The translations under genes were made by a program, and so were the position numbers. Of a stretch of DNA of 64,000 nt, positions 44,701 to 56,898 are shown piece after piece. This DNA is from Hofstenia miamia (taxonomy: Eukaryota; Xenacoelomorpha; Acoela; Hofsteniidae): NCBI GenBank assembly GCA_900660155.1, contig CABFPE010000006.1, positions 388,546-452,545 of the forward strand. Direction: 5' to 3'. Numbering within the stretch: position 1 is the stretch's first letter; the number at the start of each line of letters is the position of its first letter. The notes under the pieces are model-generated. The model did not search any database. It had not been told where the DNA came from and saw only the letters and a program-made list of their open reading frames with translations.

Positions 44701-47700
44701 AAGAGATTCATGTATTTGATCAGGTATTTGAACGCGGAAACCAGTTGTTCCTAGAAATGAACGAAGCCTATGTTTGTCTTTGCTGAATTTCATGCCTAAA
44801 ACCTGTTATATCAGCGAATGGTTTTCACACTAAATACTTACATATTTGTTGACATTCATTGTAATTTTATGAATAAACCTAATTCTATCTTGTATTTTGC
44901 AAATATATACTCTATTTTATTACTGAAAGTGTTAACATTTTATATAATTTGTTAAAAAGCACACATTTATTGGTACGGTTTCTTTTGTTCAGGGTTGTAT
45001 ATTTGAATTTAGAAATTTTGACATGAATATTCAAAAACACTAGCCAGATTCTGAAAATAGATATTTCTATTTTATTGATAATAATAGCTCACCGTGCTTG
45101 TAGAGTTTAAGGCCATATATAACAACCAAGGTATCGGTAGACCGATACAGATGTCAAACAAATTACTGCCAATCGAGCTACTGAGCGCCATGTCACCAAA
45201 GCCTTTCCTAGCTACGAGGTAACTGGTAATTAAATCAGGAATCGATGTCCCAGCTGCGAGAATGGTTAAACCCATTATAGCAGAGTCTATGCCCAGTAAA
45301 AAAGCAACGCGTTCTACTGACCATACCATAAAGAAAGAGAAGGCTCCGATCCAAAGGATGCTGTTGATAAATGTGATGAAAAAAACTGGGTGACCCCACC
45401 ACCAAAACAGCGAACTTTTATCTCGTTCCCCTGTTTTTGGATCAAGGCGACCTCTTTTCACATCAGGAATAGTTAAGAGCATACAAAGCTAAATGCAAGC
45501 ATAATAAATCTGGGGCAATTCTACAACAATGAAATATAACATCTTGTGCTTTGAAAAATACTATAGTAAATCTTTGTAGTGATCTACAACAAATAATGTC
45601 GGAGCATTTGCACATTAAAGAATAAGAACTCAGCATAAAGCACCTTCCCTCAAAGTCATATAATGAGCAAAAACACTAATGAGATTTTGGAAAGAAACTA
45701 GCAAAACCAATCAAAATTGATCTGATTCCAATTAAAGTTATCATCCAGTAATGTTTTTTAAATTTATAAATTTAAGCGCGTACGGATCCAAGTTCGATTT
45801 TATTTGCAAAGCATTTACTAGAAATTTACAAAAAAAACATTTTGTATTCATTACATGTCCAAGTTTAAAAAAGTAAGTGATTGTTGAGAATCTATGGTTT
45901 GATTGAAAAGACACAATGCAAAACGTTCTGTGGTAAATAAGCATCTACAATTACTGCAAAGATCAACCTTTAAAAAAGATATTGGAAAGACAAAATCATT
46001 AATTGCTAAAATTCCCAAAAAGTATTGCTACTTTCGAAGATTAAAAATTACAACTAGAGTATGGACAGAAAAGTTATAATTTGAAATAGTTATTCAATTA
46101 CTTTAGATAAGGTGATATTTAAAAATGAAATATACATTAAGATTATATAATTAATTTGAAAAAACGGACATTAACTAGAGGATATATTAATGTATATAGC
46201 AACAGCGTATTGCATAAGGAAGAAAGGCATAAAAATATGTACAAATTGTGGATGTTACGAAAATGAAGAAGTTCAAAAACTATTTTCAAATATAGGGATA
46301 TGGAAGTGTCGCGCAAACTGATAGCTTCAACGAATTAACTTATAATGAAATGTCAAAACTCATAACTAAGATATATTAAAACAAATTTTTCACAATAAAA
46401 AAATTCTAAATTTTAATGTCCAATCAATAAAAAATTATAGAATTGATTGTGAGTGAAAAGAAGATCAAAGTTCGTTTCGAAATAAATTAAAAAATTCAAT
46501 TTAAATAGCATGAATGTCTTATCGCTATCTATCTACTTTGGGGAAAAGATGGAAAAACAAATACACTATAAAATTAATAGTATATGTATTTCCAATAATT
46601 TAAAGATAAATACTTAAAAATCAAAAACAACTTAAATAACTTTCAGTGAGCTAAATATATAGCTTGCTTCGAATGTATTTTCTAAGTTCCAAGATCGCAA
46701 AAATATTAATTAAAAACGTATATAGCATTCCGTGTTTATATATATATATATTTACATATATATTTTTTATTTGTATATTATCTATAAATACCTACAGTGT
46801 AATTTATTTGATTTCTATTTTTCAGAATTTATGAATATGCCTACATATATATAAAAGTAAACTGAATAAATACTATTGAATATAGTGCAATAGCTGAAAC
46901 TAAAAAAAATAAATAATTATTTAGCCATTTAGAAAGTGTGGTAAAATACTGTCTACAAATCACTGAAAGTACTACATTAGTGTAAAAGGAAGAACTGTAA
47001 ATTGAGTTAAAAATTACTCTCTTGATCCATGGTCTCAAAATGTATACAGTTCGATAGGAAGATTTGGTGTTCAATGAATGACGCACAAAGAGGCTAAATA
47101 TAGCAAAAGTCGATTCAATTTAAATTTCAAACAAAAGTGGTAGACAGGGAATTTTGTTAAAAGAGAAAAAACAAAATAAGCGATGCTTGACAACTGTCAA
47201 ACAATGTCTTGTCTAACAAACAAATGCTAATGTCAACCGCACAATACACTAAGCTCAACAACAGATTCTTTTGTCACCATAAATCTACGTGACGTTTAAG
47301 AAATTAAATCACCATAAACGCTTTTCAAGTTGTTTTAAACTAAATATTAACAATGTCCAACAACATTCACAAAACATCAAAATATAATTAGTGACTCTAA
47401 TAGACAACTTAGACTTGCATAGTTTTGACTGTTTTTTGTGATGAGTCTACAAAATAACAAAAACATATACATCATGATAAAAAACTAATGGAACTTGACA
47501 GAAAAATAAATAATTTTCAGAAAAGTTAAAAAATATAATATTGAATAGGTTTGGGAATTATAAACGATTGCATATATCAAATGGAAAGTACCTTCAATGG
47601 CACTGATGGAAAGAACAGCATTTTGGTGTACCAGGGTTTCCCCTTTGGCCATTCAATACTAACTGGCCCATCATCATCATCGTCCTCATCATGCTCTGAT

Positions 47701-49777
47701 GCTTGGATTGGATCTTGACTTGAAGTGTGCTGCTGAATGTCACTTTCAATGTACATACTATCTGGTGCTGGCTTTTCATCTGTTTCAGGGAGTTTTGGAG
47801 GCTCATCATCAGGGTTAATTGTCTTTCCGCGAACAAGAGATTCTAGTTTTTCCTGTACTCGTCTGTTAATGATCATATAAAGGCAGTACACGATGTAAAG
47901 TGAAAACAGCAGAACACTTTCATACCAAACAATCTCACTGTTGAGGAAACAAATGATCAACATTATTAATCCAATACTGTAAAAAGTCACATCCCGTGTG
48001 AACGGATACCATGTTAATTCCAGAACCTAAACATAATAAGTAATCCTTAGAAAAATACTAATAAAATCACAATATATCATTTTCTTAATAAATTACATAT
48101 TACGAGGCAATACACTACCCAACTTTATAATTGATCTGTCTGTATCTGATAAAGAAGTGCAACAATCCTTTAAATCTAATTACAAATGTAAACCCAAATG
48201 GTTGCAAATTATGATATTTAATAATTTCTTAATAAACAATTATTTTCATTTGTAATACAGAGTTGGCCATAGTCACTTAAATGTTATAATTAGCTATAAA
48301 TCAATGAAAACAAATACTACACAAATTATAATTTGTAATAATCCATCCATAGACAATAGAATTACAAAAGATATCAAAAGTTGAATGATATTATTTCTAT
48401 TGATCTCCTGCACCATATCTATTATGCAGCATATATGTCTCAACGAATGGGCGATAATGATAATTTTGTTGACCGCATACTATGGAGCGATGAAGCATAT
48501 TTTACTTTGGACGGATCTGAGAATAAACATAATTGCGTCATTTGAGACTTGGAAAAACCCAGCAGCATCAATTGCCTCTTCATCCGGAAAATTGTGTGTG
48601 TTGATGGACCTTTCGTCAACATATTAGTCCTTTTCCCGGAAACGGTGACAGGAGAGAATTATCTTCGCTTTCTGCATGATCACGTCGTTCCACAATTGAA
48701 GAGGAAGAAAAGCCAAATGCTATTACTTTTTAACATGAGGATGCACCTCCATGCCGCTCGACTCATGTGCGTGATTATTTGAGACATTTGCCCGGAGACA
48801 GAATTATTGCTAGAGCAATTCGAAATTCTTGGCCTTTACCTTCACCAGACTTGTCTCCCCTAAACTACTGGTTTTGGTGGATGATAAAGACGTGTGTTTA
48901 TATTTCTTATCAACCTGTAGATCTTTTGCATTTACAACAGCGATTTTAGACTGAAATTGACAAAATCTCATTTGATCTGGTGCAGGAGATCAACGGAAAT
49001 AATTTCACTCATATTTTATAATCTTTTATAATCAATTGTCTGTGGATTATTATGAATAATAAAGATTTTTGTACTATTGATTTTATTAGTTTATAGCTAA
49101 TTAAAACATTAAAGCGAGTTATGGCCAACCCTGTAATGGTTGGCTATACTATTCATAGCATTTTGAAATTTTTTTGATGAATCTTCTATCATTAGTGCCA
49201 ACAATGCAACAATAAAAATCTTATGATCTGATTTATCCGAAAATATTAGCATTTTTGTTCAGTAGAGATTTATCGCTGTTGACATGACAGGTGATTTAGC
49301 CGGTTTTCCGAAATAGCTGAGGAATCACTGTTATATTGTCTTCTATTTTTGTTGAGGATGATTCAAAATTAATAAGTCAAGATGATTTGATATTTTATGA
49401 TAATTATACATTCTTGTGTGAAAAAGCATTCACATCAAAGGACTCCCTAATGACATAGAGTCAGAGTTCTTCATCACACATATTGCTGAACTTATTAGCT
49501 GCATGGTCTCATGTAAACACTATAAGATCATCGGTTTCAAAGTGCTATTTGGATAAAGTAAAGCATTTTCACTTTCACGTTTTTCCCTAGATCAATTAAT
49601 CCAATGCGTCAGGGCATATGGAGACAGTTGACGTGCTTAAGTTGGAGTAGTGAGTTCTATTTAAAGTAGAGCCACGATGTGCTGCTAGAAGTTAACAGAT
49701 AGCAAACCACTTCCAAAAGAACGATTTATATGAACTTCCACCTGCTTATGGATGATTTTACAGCAGTTATCAATAGA

Positions 49778-49824
<47 letters not shown>

Positions 49825-52800
49825 ACTCATAACATCATCTGACTGCATGATTCAGAAATGCAAGGGTTGATCCCAAATCTAAATGCTCAGTTGGAGCCTA
49901 GTGGAATAAAGTAATTTACAGAGCAGACCATAACAAAAATTTAAATGCATTAAAAAACCTCCACTATTTAAGTGCAAATCCAAATATTTGATAACACCAG
50001 AAAATATTTGCATAGAAGTATTGAAAAATATGTGATAGATTTGATAGGATAACATTGCAAAAACTGACTATATGAACTTTATTCACAAGGTTAAAGAAAC
50101 ATGGTCAGGAGATGTATTTTAGAGTGAAGTTATCTGCCTTGTAAATAGATGCATTTATTATTAATGTATGAAAGCAAGCTGCTGTGACAATCCACTTCAA
50201 GGAATTGAGACTGAACTATGCACTTGCCGTTATTAGTTTGATCGGAAAAGATTACTTCAACATAGTGAATGTTGGCTTGTCTAAGAGTGGTCTTCTGAGC
50301 ATATCACTGAAGAACGGGCTAAGCTTGTTTTCGTGTTTATTAAGAGTATAAATAACGGTTTGATCCTGGAAGATGATGAAGCTGAATTCTTGCATGTTCA
50401 GTCAAAACCTGTCTGGATGAAAATCTCAGAATAACTGAAATAGTGGCTAGAACTGCTAGGTACTTAATGATTACTTCTGTAGGAATGTTGCCCAAAATTA
50501 ATAACTGGCGCCGCTTGGCGCCCAATTCAGATGAAGCTCTCACTAAGTAAGCACCTACACTGCGTTCTAGGTTCAATGGATATGCTAAGCAACCTGACAG
50601 CGAGATAGCAAGGATAATGGCAATGAGAGGATACTGCATACAGTAATCTCCCAAATAGATTCTACCCGAATAACTATAAGTTTGAGTTGCCAATACCTTT
50701 CTTACCTGATGCGTTGTTTGTAAACTGGGCATGCAAAACCCAAAATGCTGTCCATTTTGTGTTAAGGACATTTTTAAAGAATACATTAGTAAGAAGGCTG
50801 ATAAATTATAAAGCATTATGAATGATGTTGTAAGCCTTGCATTGGTTAGTGAACCAATGATTTTCGCGAAAACCTGTTTAAATTTGAGGAATCAATCTAT
50901 GTTCCTTGTCGCCAAAAATTAATATTTCACAGATAGCGTCGTATTATTACTACTACTTAAATAGGCAGTCGATTATAGTTGAGAATAATCTGGAAGGTGC
51001 TGAAGTTTCACTGTTGGAGAGGTTTAATCCTGAAGAATCCATTGAAATATTGGAAGAATTCAACTACGAAGTACGACAAACAGATGACGTATACGGCAAG
51101 TCACCTATCTCGTCCCCATATCAAATCATTAAGCAAATGTGGATTAGTGTCTTTGAATTGTGCAATATTGATTAATTTCATTATTTTACTTAGCTTATTG
51201 TATGCATGGTGATATCTTAACATATTTTAACTACTTTAAAAAACAATTACATAAATGACAGAAACTTAAAATGGAATAAGCATTTGCAACAGATAGATTT
51301 TCTAGTGGTCTTGAAAATATAACTGGATGATGCAATCATGGGGGTGAAAAACATATTAAAAAACTAAAATTACCGTTTTATCTGTAGGACCCCAGTATGT
51401 ACCAAAGGCACAGACAGCAATAACAAATAGAACGTTAAATACTGCAGAACCCACAATTGTACCGATACCAACATCCACTTTCCGAGAAAACATCATACCC
51501 GCCATGCTTGTGAATAGCTCGGGAGCAGACCCTCCTGCAGCCATGAATGTAGCCCCAGCAACATCTTCTGGTAGATGAGTTTTTTCAATGATTACCTAAA
51601 TATAGACTATCAAAGTTTGTAATAACAATAACTCTGCGCAGTCAAATCCAAAAACACCTGCACTGCCTAGTATTCCTTTCTTATTATAAAAAACAAAAAT
51701 AAAGCATAAGCTTATCCTTAAGAAAAGTATGACAGACTTATTGAAATTACATTACCAATGGGATTAATTAAATACTAAGTAAAGGAAAAACAATGTGACG
51801 AAATCACATTTTAGGTAGAGAACCCATGACATATCCAAGTTAAATTGCCACTTCCTTAGAGACAAATTAATATATCTATTTTCAAACACTGTTGTATTCA
51901 CAGTATAATTAGTAGATTCCCAAAATTAAGGTCGAAAAATTCTAAGCATTTGAAGGGTGCAAATTGGGAGCACGGTAGAGGTTCAAAATATACAGAAAAA
52001 CTGCAATGCCCATAGCCAGTAAACAGAAAAAAATCATCATAAGTACACTAACACATGCAAAGAAAACTTCTTAACCGTGATAGCTAACCAATATAATACA
52101 TGTTCACTCATAACTATACTCAATTTAAATTCTCTATTAATTTTAAAAGGGATGACAAATTTTCCCAGATAATCTGCAATATTTTATTAGATGATCCAAA
52201 ATCAATGCAATCTTGGAAATTTTGTTATATTTTGAAGAGTTGTAAAGTAAGTAATATCTGACAAATAGTGTACATTCGCCATTAATTTAGAAAATGCGTC
52301 AATAAGATTGTTAGGTGCAAAACTATTTGAATGTTGAATTAGAAATGGTTCTTAAAGTAGCTTACAACGTCAATTTGTGTATCTGGCGTTAACACTTTTT
52401 GCATTCTAATTGAAAAATATATTAATTTGCTATACATAAACAAGGAAGTCATTTCAGAAATTAATATATATCCAACCAATAAATTGGATTTTGTTGGATG
52501 GCTGTACGATAATTAACTAATATAAAGTCAGTGAGGTGTTAAAAATGCTTCTATCATTAAATAATTACGTCTTGAATAAATGAATTTGATGCAAAATAAC
52601 GGTTCAATGAAACGTTCGTCTCGATTTTCGTTGATTTTCACATTTGGTATGCGCGTAATTAATTCCCAAAATTCAATGGTTGATTTTCAAGCGTCATACT
52701 AATTACCGTAATTGATTGGTTCAGTTGTTCGCAAATGATAGGAAAAATGAGATTCTCGACGCTAAATTACAATCAAACCTTTTAATATACTTCAACATAA

Positions 52801-55800
52801 AATAATCTATGTAGATTGAAAAGCTCTTGGTGCTACGTCAAATTATTCAAGTGGTTACGGAAATATTTGACAGAAAAAAGACGCTATAAACATATACATT
52901 TAAAAATACAAAAAAATATACGTACTAACTAAAGATTGCATACAAGATCAGAAGATATTATGATAATATTTAAAGAGGGAGATAAAGAGAGATTATATAG
53001 TTTTTAGGGGAAAGAGAAAATGATAAGTTTTCATGGCTCAGCAATTGTTGATTTGTTGAGATTCGTGATGAACTAAGATGATTTTTCGCTCACTTTCAAT
53101 GAATTATCATTTTTATAGCTGACACATAATCTAATACTACTTTTACAATCATTGCTTTTCTCAATCCATGAGTACGAGCAAAACTAGGGCCTTCCAATTA
53201 CATAATTATTCACAATTCTTACATTGCTATAATTATCAACTGCGTTTAAATAATATGATAAAGTTTATATATAATCCGCCCCACATAAAGTTTCAAAACA
53301 CTTAAAGCCATAACTCGTTAGTAGTTAGTATAGAGTGCTGATTAACAATTGTAATATTTGTAAAAATTAATACATTCTACATGAAAACACTTAACCAATG
53401 TACACCCGATTTCAAATGTTGCAATTGATATAAATTTTTTCTAAAAATTAGATATATTCGTACTTTTGTAAAAGGCACTACAAAGGCTTAAAAGTAGATA
53501 AACCCAACAAATCAGTAAAAACTTAACGATTGAAGACTAAAAACTGCATCACGTAATTTAAAATATTTTCTTTAAACATCCATTGTTGCATTATTTAAAT
53601 CAGCTTTTAAAATTCTGCGTTTTAATTTAATTCAAAATAGACAATGAATTTCAAATTGTCTTTTATAATGCTACAGAAAATTTTAAATTCTATTAGCGAG
53701 TAATGTAAAAATGTCCAGCTGAATAATTTAAAAAGGCTACCAATCTGTACACAGTGTATATAAATGCCTAAATGAAAATAAACAATTTTATCAAAACTAA
53801 ATCCGATACTTTGAAATCTAATATGGGAATAATTTCTCTACGTGACATGCTTTATAGTGTTCTAATAAGAGAGCTTATCACTAGGGCGACTCAATTTTGA
53901 CCTAACACAGCCTCATTTTTTGACCCAAGCAATTCACAATTTTGACTTAAAGAAAAACAGTCAATAGAGGTTGAGAAAGTGAATTGTATCAAAAATTACA
54001 ATAATTAAAGTGAAAACGAAAATATTTTGGCAAATTTCTATCTTTACAAAGCAACTTCTTTAAGAGTGACATACTTTTTTCAACAATGCATGTTGTTCAC
54101 GAGCAAGATTGCATTTGACAAATTTGTAGGAAAAATGCTTTCTCTAGTGCAGTGTATGATGTCCAACATATTTCGCACAAGAAATCGTCTTCTAATGTGG
54201 TCTTGTCTTCTTTAAAATCTAATTCTTTATATGCCTGCATGATAGAATATCTTGTGGGTTCTACTTTTTGCATGACTCTAATGACTAAGCAGAGCCGAGC
54301 ATTCAANNNNNNNNNNNNNNNNNNNNNAAGAAATCGTCTTCTAATGTGGTCTTGTCTTCTTTAAAATCTAATTCTTTATATGCCTGCATGATAGAATATC
54401 TTGTGGGTTCTACTTTTTGCATGACTCTAATGACTAAGCAGAGCCGAGCATTCAAAACAAAAAGAATTGCATTGTGTTATTGAAAAAAACGTCTTCAACT
54501 TAAGTATAATTTCTAAGAAGAGCAAATTTTGAATTTGATTAACTCGAAGAGTGTTCATGTTTTATTCTATAGCGTAGTTTACCGGATATCCTGAATCAAA
54601 TAGCTATGTTCGATGAGAAACCAACACACGAAGACTGAATCTTGACTGTACTCTACGTTGTTTGGCTCAGAAATCTCTCCAAGGTCTTGGACAACTAGAA
54701 TGACTTCAGAACACCGAATAACAAATTCTACGCGCATATTGAATACAATTTGGTATTGAACATAAAAATAAAAGTTTATAAGTTCATCATATGATACGTG
54801 TCACATAATAAATCTAACAGCAAGCTTTAACATTATTTATCAAATCATGGAAAATTACACGATAAATTGGAAGCCTTTCTACAAAGGAAAATTTGGTAAC
54901 AATTTGAATAGATTTCAAACAAACAATTACAGGTCGGACGGAGTTCAAATGGTTAAACAGAGTATTTGCACAAATTCAAACTTTATTTATAAGCTAAGCA
55001 TATGTTGCAAAGTATAATTATAGAATATGTAAGTAGATATGAAGACGTGATAACATTTAGAGAATACTGAAAACTTGGCAAGCACTGTATAACAGCGCAA
55101 GTGTTCAAACAAATAACTACAATCGTTTAAATATCATGCAGACGATAATTGCAGCAAAGTGCATTATGATTGGATTCTAACAATCGTAATTCACTGACCA
55201 TGCGTTAGAAACGATCCGCTTCACTTAGTATTAGTAGATTTAAACATTTCGATCGACTGTGCACTTAAGTTCAATCGATTTGCACAGCAAGATTTGACAA
55301 TTCAAGGGTTATGGAGTCCTGCTGAACACATACATGAATTCAATGCGATCAAGATTAGGAATAACATAGCGAACGGTTAACATTTTTTTACATAAATATC
55401 CATCTCCAATTAAACCAGTGAAGACTGGATAATATTTGTGTTACGTGATTACATATGTACAAGGTTTACGAAAATCTGGTATCAGATAAAAATAATTTGT
55501 CATCTGTAAATGTTAAAGGTAGAATTTCAAATGTATGATATGAGAACAATCCAAAATTGTCAAATTGAAAAATGAAGTGCTACAAAAGGCGTGGAGCGTC
55601 AATTGATGCTAACATTCTGCAAAATTGTATGCCTAAGTGAACTATGAGCCTTGATAAGGGTAGAGTCTGATGAATGCTAAATCTTTAATAAAATTAAAGT
55701 CTACAAGTGACGGATTACTAAATTCTGTATTTATTAAATCAGTATTAAAATAAAGCTAACATTACTCAAATTGAAAAAATAATTATTTGGTTGAACATCA

Positions 55801-56898
55801 TCAATTTCTAAGAAAATAGTAAAGAAGGTTAAATATGCATGGTTTCAATGATTTTTATATTAATAAAAAATGAACAGAATGCATCAGAAAATATTCTATA
55901 TTTCATATCGCATTTACTTGTCAACATCATTTTACGCAATCAAAATATTCGAAAAAGAGGTGCATTTTCAACTAAAACATCAATGACAAAAATTGTTAGT
56001 GTGAAAGGAGTAACGAATTGAGCACCTAATTTCCCAGATAAAATGGATTTAAAATATCTAAAATACATTGTATTCATAGAGTCATGCCGCATTTTTCCCT
56101 TTTAATGTAGAATTTTAACTATTTTTTACCTTATCAATATACAGATGAATCCTTGCTGCCGTCACTGCAGTTTCTAACAGCACTATAATTGGTGAAACAC
56201 TAACGCAAAACACCCAACCTCAATTTTAAAAAAAATCCAAAGGTCTCCAGACCGCAATCCAATGAATTTTTTAATTTGGGGTTGCTTAGAAAATAAATTC
56301 TATGAAAGGTGGAGAGAGAGAGTGTTAATGATCTCAACAGAATTACTACAGCAGAGGCAGGTCATATTGACACTGTTACCTTATCAAATGCTGCTCACTC
56401 TATCGCTACCCATTTGAAAATGGTCATTAAAGAAAATGGAGATCATATCAAACATGTGATATAACTACCATTATTCTTTTGTTTATATTTTGCTGCTTCA
56501 TTCTGAAATACAATTTTAAATAAGATTATTGTCTACTTAAAAACTGCAGGAATTTGTTTTAGATTTATGCAGGAATTGGCGAAATAATCCTTTAACGTTA
56601 AATATGAGGTATTTGTTTTTATTGTTACCCTATTAGAGAAAGCATTGTATTATATACCAATAAAGTACAAAATCAAAAAGAAAATACCTCGAGCGATGGC
56701 ACAAAGAAGTCATCGCAAACTATAGCCAAGGCCAGAAACATGTACAAAGCACCAATAATATACAAGGGAACGAATGCACGCTGCGTACAAGTGTCAAAGT
56801 TAAAAAGTGTATCAACCAAATCGGGTGGATAAACAGTCGACTTCTCCCAAACAGATTGATCAGGGCAAGAAGAGTTGCTCGTCGTAGCACGGCGTACC
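41559..56898 (-). CDS. SLC24A: K+-dependent Na+/Ca2+ exchanger, NCKX1/2 type
   Basis: Plasma-membrane antiporter that extrudes calcium (with potassium) in exchange for sodium. Five exons in transcript order: 56688-56898, 51374-51595, 47592-48026, 45093-45488, 41559-41753. They give about 485 residues in one continuous frame. The alpha-1 repeat has [17 protein letters not shown] and [16 protein letters not shown]. Alpha-2 has [18 protein letters not shown] and [19 protein letters not shown]. The acidic E and D of APEL and SIPDL, needed for transport in the family, are present. An acidic run ([10 protein letters not shown]) marks the cytoplasmic loop, which is short compared with vertebrate NCKX1. 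[22 protein letters not shown] and the short terminal CPA favour NCKX1/2 over NCKX3/4. The N-terminal exon or exons are missing from view. Confidence 0.95.
43476..43545. repeat. 35-bp tandem duplication in exchanger intron
   Basis: 43476-43510 is repeated exactly at 43511-43545 (unit starts ATTTTGTTAGTTTC). The remaining intron 41754-43980 has no recognised feature. Confidence 0.92.
43981..44256 (-). pseudogene. hAT transposase C-terminal relic
   Basis: 91-codon frame in the exchanger intron, ending [20 protein letters not shown] then [12 protein letters not shown] and [14 protein letters not shown]. This corresponds to the hAT dimerisation domain (P-SN---ER-FS----VLT----LSE-NL--L-F). It differs from the hAT copy at 4622-5955, so it is another lineage. 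The rest of the transposase is not visible. Confidence 0.55.
45093..45488 (-). CDS. SLC24A: exchanger exon: alpha-2 repeat
   Basis: 132 codons from acceptor TTTAG to donor ACG|GTGAGC. Encodes LTIPDVKRG, the [20 protein letters not shown] helix, alpha-2 ([20 protein letters not shown]), [20 protein letters not shown] and GLPIPWLLY. All core residues of the family are present. Confidence 0.96.
47592..48026 (-). CDS. SLC24A: exchanger exon: TM segments and acidic cytoplasmic loop
   Basis: 145 codons, phase 0 at both sides (TTTAG acceptor, AAG|GTACTT donor). Starts [19 protein letters not shown] (family LNLTWWPLFRDVSFY), two hydrophobic helices, then the regulatory loop rich in Pro, Asp and Glu with [13 protein letters not shown], and [11 protein letters not shown] before the next helix. 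Confidence 0.95.
48258..49133 (+). mobile_element. Tc1/mariner-type transposon with intact ends, 876 bp
   Basis: Inverted ends CAGAGTTGGCCATA and CAGGGTTGGCCATA, similar for about 50 bp (shared TAATTAGCTATAAA), flanked by TA (48256-48257, 49134-49135). The plus strand encodes transposase pieces in shifting frames: [17 protein letters not shown] (first D, about 48480-48530), [48 protein letters not shown] (second D, about 48735), and [18 protein letters not shown] (third D, about 48845). Several frameshifts; shorter than the usual 1.2-1.3 kb, with the N-terminal DNA-binding part mostly lost. It lies antisense in the exchanger intron. Confidence 0.88.
49783..49817. repeat. TA microsatellite
   Basis: TA run in the exchanger intron. 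49136-49782 around it has no confident feature. Confidence 0.93.
50180..51175 (+). pseudogene. coding-like remnant of unknown family
   Basis: On the plus strand, antisense in the exchanger intron, several frames look coding. One reads [20 protein letters not shown] then [20 protein letters not shown] second, at 50906-51175, is an 89-codon acidic frame with [20 protein letters not shown] then [13 protein letters not shown]. The overlapping minus-strand 158-codon frame (50340-50816) is probably a shadow. I do not recognise the family. A decayed transposon or processed pseudogene are both possible. Confidence 0.3.
51374..51595 (-). CDS. SLC24A: exchanger exon: alpha-1 repeat
   Basis: 74 codons in phase 0 between acceptor TTTAG and donor ACG|GTAATT. 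Carries [30 protein letters not shown] and [20 protein letters not shown]: the first ion-binding alpha repeat and its re-entrant loop. Confidence 0.95.
51596..54178. other. exchanger intron, nothing recognised
   Basis: AT-rich intron with no supportable gene, repeat or inverted-end element. Confidence 0.5.
54179..54455 (+). repeat. 128-bp duplication flanking a 21-N gap
   Basis: 54179-54306 and 54328-54455 are identical, separated by 21 N (54307-54327). Overlapping contig ends are the likely cause. On the minus strand a 69-codon frame (54097-54306) with [16 protein letters not shown] is present but unassigned. Confidence 0.92.
56235..56463 (+). pseudogene. Tc1/mariner transposase C-terminal relic
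   Basis: Plus-strand frames read [18 protein letters not shown]-like sequence (third catalytic region SPDLNPLDF-IWG), then [20 protein letters not shown] and [14 protein letters not shown] before a stop. This is the typical C-terminus of this superfamily (--I-ANGGHIEH). It sits in the exchanger intron. 54456-56234 before it shows nothing recognised. Confidence 0.65.
56688..56898 (-). CDS. SLC24A: exchanger exon: extracellular loop and first core helix
   Basis: The acceptor CATTTAG starts with one base of a split codon, then 70 codons. It encodes a serine/threonine-rich extracellular part with one Cys near its start and one in FNFDTCTQR, then the helix [20 protein letters not shown] and DDFFVPSLE, a hallmark of NCKX proteins. 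Donor GAG|GTATTT. The upstream exon supplying the signal peptide was not found. Confidence 0.93.

Noticed and set aside
47594-47836. Met- and Gln-rich minus-strand ORF
   Set aside because: Alternative frame of the acidic-loop exon.
50340-50816. Minus-strand 158-codon ORF, hydrophobic in part, tempting as an exchanger exon
   Set aside because: No NCKX motif, no flanking splice sites, and the flanking exchanger exons already join in matching phase (KT then VLELTW). Probably a shadow of plus-strand remnant sequence.
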